DNA of 47,234 bases from Glomus cerebriforme (Eukaryota > Glomeromycota > Glomeromycetes > Glomerales > Glomeraceae): NCBI GenBank assembly GCA_003550305.1, contig QKYT01000139.1, positions 57,696 through 104,929 of the forward strand, written 5' to 3'. Made by a program: the position numbers and the translations under genes. Position 1 is the first letter of the stretch; each line of letters opens with the position of its first letter. Below, one piece after another: positions 38,908-47,234 of this stretch. The notes under the pieces were generated by a model that saw only the letters and a program-made list of their open reading frames with translations, was not told the DNA's origin and made no database searches.

Positions 38908-39440
38908 TATATAACCTTTACTTTATTAGTTCAGTTTTTTTTACTTGGCTTAATAGTTTTGTTATATATGCATAATCTTTTTTAAAGATTAAGTTTAACT
39001 TCACAATAAAGACATTTTTTACAACTAAGATAAGTACCAATGAAGTATTTATTAAGAGTCATTATGTATAAATGAAACGCGTCATCAAATAAAACATGAA
39101 AAATCAATTTTTTTTTTGATAAAATTGATGAAATTTTATTAGATGATGATTATGTGACAATGATTTTCCAGTATTCTTAACAGATATTCAAATTTTATGC
39201 ATGATTGACATTATATGCATCATTTTAAAAATGGTGATAATTAGTCCTCCGAACAAGTTTGGGTTAATTGAGTTGAATTAAAGTCAAAAGATCTTTAATT
39301 TGTTACAGCACGTCTCGATATAATGAAGTTAACATCTGAACTGATCAGTCCTTTATTATAAAAATGATTTCATTGCACAATATCAAATATGTGATCACAT
39401 TTTATACAGTATAAACAGATTTATAAAAATTGTATGATTA
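38908..39440. other. intergenic between transposon relics
   Basis: AT-rich spacer between the proposed Tc1 right end and the Tigger left end. No ORF, no repeat recognised. Confidence 0.45.
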
Positions 39441-41527
39441 CAGTCGACCTCCTTTATAAGTATCTTTTATATAAGCACTCCCTCCCTTAAAGTATATATA
39501 ATTTAGTCTGAACTTTTTTATATAGAAAATGCCTTCTTTATAATCACTTTATTAATTAAAAATATAATCACCCCAATCATCAGTCCCATATCATAGTAAA
39601 TATAAGGAAAATTTCCTATTTATAAGCACACTAATCATGTGATTTGATAATATAACTGATAAGATACGCATTTTTACGCAGTTCACGTAACTTGTACAGT
39701 TTTATTTACAACTATGCCACCTATTCGGCAAACTTGTACTGCTGTTAGTATTGATATAAAGAAAAAAATCTGTGAATACATGCTAGCAAATCTTAATGTG
39801 AAACAAGTTGCTATTGCTTCATTTTTTAATGAAAAATATCCTGGATCAGATATTCAAAGAACAACTATTAATAAAATATGGAAACATCAGGAAAAATGGC
39901 TATCTATTCTCACTACATCACGTACTTCTCATACATTTCGCCAATGTACTGTTCAGTTTCCAGAAGTTGATAAAGTCATGCAAATTTGGATGTCATAAGC
40001 AATAGCTGCTGGATTTCCTTTAAGCGATATGATACTGCAACAAAAAGGTTTAGAGTTTGCAAGAATGTTGAATATTAAAGATCAGCTAAAATGTACTAAT
40101 GGTTGGATGTATAAGTTTAAATTGCATAATAGTCTTCGAAAAATTAAATTGTCAGGTGAGGCCAATAGTACACTAATTGAAAGTCTTCTAGAGGAGCATG
40201 CATGCCTACATGCAATTTTAGCTAAATATGATAAGAAAGATATTTATAATGCAGATGAAACAGGTCTTTTTTTTTCAAATGGAACCAAATCAAACACTAA
40301 GCACTAATCCAACAGCAGGTCGTAAGATGGTAAAATTATCATTTTATAAAATAAAATTGTATTTTTTTATTTATAAATTTAATTAAAAAATATTAATTTT
40401 TTGTTTTTATAGGATAAAACTTAGGGTTCTGTTCTTTTTTGTGCTAATGCTACAGGTTCTCATAAATTTTGTCCTCTTATAATTGGAAAATCATTTAATT
40501 CTCGATGCTTTAAAAATTTTAACAAATCAGCTCTTCCTATAATTTATCATGCTAATTCAAAAGCATAGATGAGATCTGATATTTTTATTGAATAGTTAAA
40601 GCATTTAGATAATTATTTTCATACATTAGATCGAAAGATTTTACTTCTTATTGATAATGCAAGCTCTCATTTTAATCCAAAGAGACTTGAAAAAGAAGAT
40701 GATATTAATAATGAAGAAATATCAGTGATGAATATGATAGTGAGCAAGAATCAGGTCATAAAAAGCAAAAAAAAAAAGGTACAACAAAAAAAAGTAGAAC
40801 CTAATCTTACTAATATTGAACTTGTTTACCTTCTACCAAATACAACTGCTCATCTTCAACCTATGGATGCAGGTATTATTCATAGTTTTAAAGCCAAATA
40901 TAAGCAGAAGTTTTGTAAACATTTAATTCGTCAATTTGATTCTGGAATAGATTATGTAAAGTAAGTTATAAACTGAAAACTATTTTTTTTTATAAATAAA
41001 ATATTAACTAATATTAATTATTAAATTTAGAAACAAGTTAAATATTAAGGAAGCAATTGATTATATTGCTGAAGGGTGAAATAATGTTACTCAAAAAACA
41101 ATACAAAATTGTTGGAATAAAACAGATATACTTCCATCTTATGATGATGATGATGATATAGATGAAGAAGAATCTGAATTAAATGTAGATAATGATAAAA
41201 TTAAAGATCTTCTTAATCATTTGCCAGAGTCTAATGATGTAATAGAATATTTTTGAATATTTGATTATGAAGTTCCAACCAAAGAAAATCTTACAGAAGA
41301 AGAAATTATTAATTTAATACAAGGTAATAAAGTAAATCAAGAAGGAAGATGATAATGATGATGATAAAATACCTGTAGTATCAGTAAAAAAAGCAGTTAG
41401 TAGGTTGAAAATTTTTATTAATTTCTTTGAACAACAAAGTGATATTAAATATAATAATGAAGATTTATGTATTTTTAGAAAATATTTACAGGTAGTTAAA
41501 GAGAAAGAGTTTAATTCAAGAACTTGA
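39441..41527 (+). mobile_element. Tigger/pogo element, left end preserved
   Basis: The left terminus CAGTCGACCTCCTTTATAAG starts right after TA, as for pogo-type elements. TTATAAGCAC-like subterminal repeats lie at about 39467-39478 and 39618-39630. The transposase relic follows. I could not find an inverted copy of the terminus on the right, so the right end is lost or overrun by the hAT relic. Confidence 0.6.
39714..41527 (+). pseudogene. Tigger/pogo DDE transposase relic with CENP-B-like HTH
   Basis: The N-terminus has two HTH-type regions (KKKICEYMLANLNVKQVAI and WMYKFKLHNSLRKIKLSG). The DDE_1 core has all three acidic sites: NADETGLF, LLLIDNASSH and TTAHLQPMDAGII. Two introns are likely (about 40331-40412 and 40961-41029). 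Damage: TAA at 39996; a one-base gain in the T run near 40265-40273 that breaks the frame before MEPNQTLST; a stop just after the first intron; TAG at 40566 and 40593, both where KAW and EW are expected; TGA at 41077 where a Trp is expected before NNVTQKTI; and a TGA near 41254. The C-terminal INFFEQQSDI segment ends at 41527. Confidence 0.85.
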
Positions 41528-41638
41528 TTTATTTTTTAATAATTGTAGTATGAAATAATAGTATTTTTTTTTATTTGTTTTAATGTAATAGGATAATATA
41601 AAATTATATTTTTACAGTAATAAGATAATAGGGGATAG

Positions 41639-43165
41639 TTACGTAAATTTTTTTAAAATAAGATGTATAAATTGTACATGTTTTTTTGTATATATTTTTG
41701 TGTAAGATAAAAGTCTATATAAAGAACAAAAATGTGATACTCCAAATGTATCATCATTTATAATTGTTGTTATATACTCTAATATATAATCTAAAAGAAT
41801 AAGTAATATTTCAAAAGTTGAATATTCCAAACCTGACATTTCTTCAGTAAATTCAAAAAATGGTTTTAAAAAATCACAAAAAAGCTGAATTTCCTTCCAT
41901 TCATCATCAGTTAAATTTAATTTTGCGAAATTATTATCTATGGAAATTAATGAAATGATTGCAGCTTTGTTAGTAAGAAAGGATTCTAGCATGGAAATGA
42001 TAGAATATACGCTGTTTCATCTTATTTTAATGTCTCTAATTAGTTTCTTATATTTGACACATAAATTTGTTACAAAAGTGAATAATTCTTGTTCTTTTTT
42101 TGGTGATTTACATATTTCTATAACAAAAGATTGTACTTTATCAATAATAGGTCAAAATTTTTCCAAACCAGCTTTAACTACAAGAGTTATTGAATGAGCA
42201 TCATATTTAATAATATTAAAATCCACTTGCAATTCTTTTAAAAGTATAGTTGTAAGCAATTTCATTGCAGCAACTTAATTGGCATCATTATCAATATTCA
42301 ATGGTGATTGATAGAGCTTTAGTTGCAATAAAAAAATCTTAGAGAATTTTATAGGTGGCTTTTTGAATCTGCGATCCAGTATATGGATAAGAAAATCTTT
42401 AAAGGCAATTATTGCATGTTTTAAATTCCATTCATTGTTAATCCAATATGCTATGAGAACCATATAAGAGGCACCAATATCTGAAATTCACATATTTGAT
42501 GTAAAAGCAATTTTTGAATTATTTTCCTAAATAATTATTAAATGATAATATGTTTTTTATTAATAATTAAATTAAATAAATAACAATTAAAAAAAATTTA
42601 ATTTACTTGAAATAATTTTATAATATTATTTTTATAATATATATATTTGTCATTAATCTTATTGCGAAAAATTTGCCATGAAGGGATATAAAATCCAGAG
42701 TTAAGATTAGCAATAAATTCCTAAAAAGAAATGCCATCTTCCATTCTAAACAGCTGGTAATCTACAATTATCCAATTAATAAGCTTATCTAAAACATCTA
42801 AATAATCCTCAGTTTGCAATTTTGTTTGTGATTGAGTATTATTAAATGCTGCTTTTATTAATCCAATTCTTTCAGGTTGAATTTTTAGATATTTTTTTTT
42901 TTTAATGATTATTAAGAGTGGTTGTAAAATATTTTGAGCTATACTTTTGATCATAATAATTACATTTTATATACATATGAATACCCTTATCATCAGTAAT
43001 CTTTTCATAATATTTCTAAACATTACTCAGGATACGAACTGAAGGTAAATTTATTGATTTTTTTCCTGAAGAATTAAGTGACACTTCTTTATCAGTCTTT
43101 TCTCCCTGTTTATCATCTTCATAATTGATAATATTAACAAAATCTATTTCATCTATTCCATCCAT
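41639..43165 (-). pseudogene. hAT transposase relic with N-terminal BED-type zinc finger
   Basis: The start MDGIDEIDFVNIINYEDD is followed by a BED finger around SNV-stop-KYYEKITDD. The central part includes YWINNEWNLKHAIIAF. The catalytic hAT core has KIR-stop-NSVYSI, where the family has RWNS, followed by LTDDEWKEIQLFCDFLKPF and TEEMSG. Stops include 43016-43018 (BED Trp lost), 42722-42724, about 42279-42281, about 42163-42165, and 42017-42019 (Trp of RWN lost). An intron-like gap lies near 42500-42605. Open pieces remain at 42721-42954, 42275-42463 and 41639-41992. The C-terminal dimerisation region is missing, probably lost at the boundary with the Tigger relic. Confidence 0.78.
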
Positions 43166-44040
43166 TCTTACAATAAAAAAAAACAAAAAATTAAGACTTT
43201 GATATTAAAAAAAAGATTATCAGTTATCAGTAAATCATCTAATAAATACATATACGGTATGCTGTATGCAGAAACTTTATGCAACCACATGATAACTGAT
43301 GATTAAGTCATCAGACCTCATGAAGTATTTTTTTTACAGATTATTTGCAAAATTTCTTTATTTTAAAGAAAATTATTTGGCTAATCTAGTAGTCCCATCA
43401 ATCCTATCAGCCTTCCATCAATTTGTTTTATTCAAATCAAACTAAACCGCAACTTAAAAATCTTTAAATCGGACTGAACTGTATTTTCAAAATCCTCAAG
43501 TCAGACTGATACTAATCCCATTAGTCCAATCCAGTTCAGTTTAGTCTGACTTAGACTTAACAACACTAATGTGATATCACATGTTTAGTCACAAAAATCA
43601 TAATAGTCATAATAATTAAATTAGTTTAATTAATTATGATTATTAGATTTGTTAGATTAGTTAAATTTATTATATTAATTATATTTGTTATATTTATTAT
43701 GTTTATTATATTTATTTTATTATTATTTGTATAATAAAGTATTTATAAAAAGAAGGGATTTTAGATGTAAGTTAGAACTTTAGTCTATTACTGCAAATAA
43801 GGATAATAACTCAAGTCATTTAGAATTATCTCTGCAAATAAAAGGATTAATTCTAAAACCTAATTAATACACTCACAAATTTTTCTTAATAAAAACTATA
43901 TTTTATAACCATAAAACTATCTTGAAAGTATTCTTAATTTTGGCCTTCAGAATTATAAAAGTTAATCATAAAGCTGGAATAAACTCTTGTTAACTTGGAT
44001 CACATGTAAAGTTTCAGTCCTTTGCATTTGCCAAGATAAC
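43166..44040. other. low-complexity flank of the hAT relic
   Basis: Contains CTGA/AGTCTGA word repeats (about 43400-43560) ending in TTAACAACACTA, which on the minus strand reads TAGTGTTGTTAAG and could be the hAT terminus. A TTA/TTTATTA low-complexity stretch follows at 43610-43740. There is no ORF. Confidence 0.4.
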
Positions 44041-44045
44041 AGTAT

Positions 44046-44230
44046 TTTGAACAAAATCTGATCTAATCTGAATCTGCAGATTTGATTCAAAATAGATTCA
44101 AATTAGTTTGCAAATTTAAAATCTGTGAATCTGATCTAAAGCAAATAAATCTGATCTGAATCTGATTCAATCGGATCAGATCATGATATAAAAAATCCAG
44201 ATCTGATCTGATCCGATTCAGATCTTCATA
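44046..44230 (+). repeat. left low-complexity arm of ATCTGA words
   Basis: Dense, irregular repeats of AATCTGATCTGAATCTG. The arm at 45375-45590 carries the same words in inverted orientation. Confidence 0.65.
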
Positions 44231-44280
44231 TATTAAATATGATAAATAAAAAAAAAGTTTTTTTTTTTATTTTTATCTTT

Positions 44281-45369
44281 TTTTTTAGAAACTTTAGAGA
44301 TGGAACCTAGATGACCGAATGAACAGTTCCTGAACAAACTAAAGGTGAGTTCATTCTTTTTTACTTTATTTTTTTTAGGAAAAGTAATTATAGCAATTTT
44401 TATAATTGTATGATCACCAGATTTTTTGTAGGTTTTGAAATTGCGATTTTTAATAGTTGATGTAAAATCAAAATAAATAACAAAAAACTGGTTTTTATGT
44501 CACCTGCCGCGTGTTCCAAATATTCCACATGATTTATTTGATGATGGTAATATATTGTATAGTACGATAGTACGACTCATCACATCAAAACTGGTTTTTT
44601 ATTATTTATTTTGATTTTACATCAACTATTAAAAATTGCAATTTCAAAACTTACAAAAAATCCGGTGGCCATACAATTATGAAAACTGCTATAATGTTTC
44701 CTTTTCTCTTTTTTTTAGAAAATTGAATGAATGGATGAAGCTAAATGAATAGAACTTGAATAAATAAACTAAAAGGTTAGTTCATTCATTTTTTTCATTT
44801 TTTTACTTTTAGAGAACGTAATAACATTTTCCTTTTCTTTTTTTTAGGAAACTGGATGAACAGATGAAGCTGAATGACTAGGATCTTAGATGAATATAAG
44901 TTCATTCTTTTTTTACTTTATTAATTATTAGAAAAAGTAATTAACGTTTCCTTTTCTCTTTTTTTTTAGGAAACTGAATAAACAGATGAAACTGAATGAA
45001 TGAAACTTAAATGAATGAACTAAGAGATTAGTTCATTCATTTCTTTTTATTTTTTTACTTTTAGAAAATGTAATTAATGTCTCCCTTCTCTTATTTTTAA
45101 AGAATCAGACGAATGAATGAAGCTGAATGAACAGAATTTGAATGAATGAATTAAAAGGTTAATTCATTTATTTCTTTTTATTTTTTTACTTTCAGGAAAT
45201 GTAATTAATATCTCTTTTCTCTTATTTTTAGAAAATCAGACAAACAGATGAAGCTGAACGAATGGAACTTGAATGAACAAACTAAGAAGTTAGTTCGTTC
45301 ATTTCTTTCCATTTTTTTTACTTTCAGAGAATGTAATTAATATCTTCTTTCTCTTCTTTTTAGAAAACT
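44281..45369 (+). repeat. tandem array, six units of about 125 bp with exon/intron-like layout
   Basis: Unit starts follow TTTTTAG at about 44287, 44719, 44848, 44970, 45100 and 45230, with a partial start at 45362. The consensus is TTTTTAG, then about 55 bases of GAA/ATGAA-rich purine sequence (AAACTGAATGAACAGATGAA), then GTTAGTTCATTCATTTC, a pyrimidine tract, ACTTTTAG, a five-base piece, GTAATTAATGTTTCC, another pyrimidine tract and TTTTTAG. Unit 1 is interrupted by the 301-bp inverted-repeat element. The reading frame is not conserved between units. Confidence 0.8.
44391..44691. mobile_element. MITE with 108-bp near-perfect inverted arms and TA target duplication
   Basis: The left arm 44393-44500 and right arm 44582-44689 are inverted copies differing at 11 of 108 positions. 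Ten of the differences are transitions. Outer bases TAGCA/TGCTA extend the ends, and TA flanks both sides (44389-44390, 44692-44693). Removing the element with one TA restores GTAATTAATGTTTCC, the sequence found at the same place in sibling units. No coding capacity. Tc1/mariner-type by target site. Confidence 0.88.
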
Positions 45370-45374
45370 GAATG

Positions 45375-45590
45375 AATAATTAAATTCAGATCAGTTCAGT
45401 TTTAGATCTGAATTAGTTTCAGTTCAGTTTAGTTTCTAATTAATTAGATCCAGATCAGTTCAGTTCAAATCTGAATCAGTTTCAGATCAGTTCAGATCAG
45501 ATCTAGTCAGATTCAGATCAGTTCAGATCTGTTTTAGATCGGATTTAGGTCAGATCAGATTTAAATTAAATCTGATCTAATACTATTTAT
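45375..45590 (-). repeat. right low-complexity arm of TCAGAT words
   Basis: Dense repeats of TTCAGATCAG, the reverse complement of the words in the left arm. Together the arms form a long, imperfect inverted repeat around the tandem array. Confidence 0.65.
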
Positions 45591-46799
45591 AAGGAAGCAA
45601 TAAGCTAATAAACAATTTTTTCATTAAGAATTTTAAAAATCATATTAATATTATGAATGTATTAATTTCACTTATATAAAATTTTTTATTTTGTAATGTC
45701 ATCATGTAGTTTATATTATGTATTTTTTTCTTATATTGATCAATAAAGCAAAATGTAATAAAAATCAAATTTACCAGTTATGGGATTGTATACTAATATT
45801 TTTTCAATCAAGTTTTATTGTAATAAAATTATTGATTTAAAACTCAATAAATATGCAGTAATATTAATATAGTAATCATCATATATATTACAGGAGCAAG
45901 TAATTGCACAAAATAATTTATTCTTAAACTTTCTCATATATTCTCAAAATTATTTACATATATTATTATTAAAAAAGAATTCCTTGATAATTTTTACATA
46001 TGAATAGTATAAATTCTTTATTGCTAAATTAAGAAGAGACTGTTGATTAGATTTTTATAATGCGATCATATTAATGTAATTTTTCTCAAAAGTGTATTTC
46101 AAAATCAATTCTATAAATTATATAAAAAGATGATATTCCAATTAATGAATCCTTTTATTTGCCTTGTGCAAGTAAAATAAAAAATTAAGCAAAATAAACA
46201 AAACTTACCATTATTTGCATCATTAATACTTATAATTAAATAAACTTATATATTTTGCAAAATAATAATAAAATAGGTTGGTTTATTATTCAGCTAGCTA
46301 TATTGCTCTTCATATTATATATCAGCATTTTGATCTTTGCCAAAAAAATTACTAATCATCATTATGTGTATAATAAATGAAGTCTAGTATGATACTGTCA
46401 GTACATTAAAAAATTTATCTTATATAAGTATCTTCAATGTTAAATTCTTGAAAGCAATAAATTTCTTGTATATGAGGTAGAATGGAATTATGTGAAAATG
46501 AATTATGATGATAATTACCTCAATTGCTAATATTTTCATAATTATACTATAGTGATAGGTTCAAAATTTCTTAATCTTAGAGAAGTTCTCTTTCAAGGAA
46601 TAATGTTTTATATAGTCTGTGTATTTGAGAGAGATATAGATAAACAAAAATTCTGTAAATATGGGTGGAATAATTTATTTCTTGCATTAAATGGCTTAGG
46701 ATCTGTGTACTTCCTCCCTCTTTGATAGTTCATTTGCTCCTTTAGCATTTCTATGTATTTGAAAAATCATTAATAAAGTTTTGCAATCAAATTTTTTTT
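45591..46799. other. intergenic, nothing recognised
   Basis: 1.2 kb of AT-rich sequence with no ORF above background, no inverted repeat and no tandem structure that I could see. Confidence 0.5.
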
Positions 46800-47234
46800 T
46801 TAGTATCTGAATGGTAAATAATAGAAAAAAATAAAAATTATTTGATTTTCAATTATATCAAAGAGCCAGAAAAGTAAAAAAAATCCATAATATATAAAGC
46901 ATTCGTTTACCACATTTAACATTTTTTGTGGTAATAAAAAGTAAAAAATTCGTAAATTCTGGCCAAATCTAGTGTCAGCCGGAATTACGACAATGGCAAA
47001 AAATATCTTCCCCCAGTTACAATTATTGTTCTTAATCTTGGGGCTCCTTTTTACTATAATCTTATTGTATAATTCCACGTCCATTGTTCTTGGTTTTGGA
47101 GCTTCTTTCACTACAATTTCATTGTATAATTTTCCTCTTGATCTTGGACTACTTTCACTATGATTTTTTAATATTTTCGCACCTATTGTTCTTGATCTTG
47201 GGCTACTTTCATTATAATTTTTTAATATATTTTC
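46800..47234 (-). other. open frame running off the window edge with short repeats
   Basis: The minus-strand frame is open from the last base of the window to TAA at 46800-46802, with no ATG at its beginning, so any gene would be partial. The first part encodes repeats of about 16-19 residues (ILKNHSESSPRSRGK, LYNEIVVKEAPKPRT, LYNKIIVKRSPKIK). The last part is hydrophobic. The DNA repeats lie at 47031, 47089, 47137 and 47191, with spacings of 58, 48 and 54. It may be a genuine C-terminus or a repeat that happens to be open. I cannot decide. Confidence 0.3.

Noticed and set aside
40414..40418. Counting the stop just after the first Tigger intron as Trp to stop
   Set aside because: The family residue at this site may be Arg or another residue, so the ancestral codon is unclear; left out of the transition tally.
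39441..43165. Treating the Tigger and hAT relics as active transposons
   Set aside because: Both have several in-frame stops at conserved residues, a frameshift or missing domain, and lack paired termini.

Overview
The window looks like a nuclear contig from an arbuscular mycorrhizal fungus, most likely Rhizophagus or a close relative in Glomeromycotina. The DNA is very AT-rich, and the introns I could resolve run from about 65 to 95 bp with GT..AG ends. It carries lineage-typical families: F-box proteins with a short N-terminal F-box and a leucine-rich remainder, a TKL-type kinase with an HRDLHSNN loop, and decayed Tc1, Tigger and hAT transposons. The genus call is inference from family recognition, not from a database search. 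One base (1826) is undetermined.

Left part (1-14.7 kb), accessory in character. A spliced 90-residue secreted protein lies on the minus strand and a spliced 117-residue Thr/Ser-rich, probably GPI-anchored protein on the plus strand. They are followed by a five-exon protein kinase (minus), a degenerate telomere-like TTAGGG tract, a tRNA-Ala(AGC), an intact F-box gene, its broken tandem copy (which contains a second telomere-like tract), and a further F-box gene on the opposite strand.

Middle part (15-34.5 kb), conserved in character. A four-exon minus-strand gene encodes a seven-pass membrane protein with a tail of about 590 residues rich in Ser and Pro. After a 3.1-kb gap come three plus-strand housekeeping genes. 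MCM2 (16 exons, 893 aa) is the replicative helicase subunit. PEX6 (10 exons, 1209 aa) is the peroxisomal AAA ATPase. An Argonaute (13 exons, 878 aa) has what looks like a complete slicer tetrad. Exon phases sum to uninterrupted frames in all of these models.

Right part (35-47 kb), a transposon graveyard. A Tc1/mariner relic appears to share one element with an oppositely oriented SAM-like-domain gene relic. A Tigger/pogo relic and a hAT relic follow. Then comes a tandem array of about 125-bp units that look like exon plus intron, flanked by inverted low-complexity arms and interrupted by a 301-bp inverted-repeat element with a TA target-site duplication. Most of the premature stops whose ancestral residue I can infer are explained by C:G to T:A changes (TGG to TAG/TGA, CGA to TGA, CAA to TAA). 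This RIP-like or deamination-like signature lies directly beside the Argonaute gene and is the observation I would check first.
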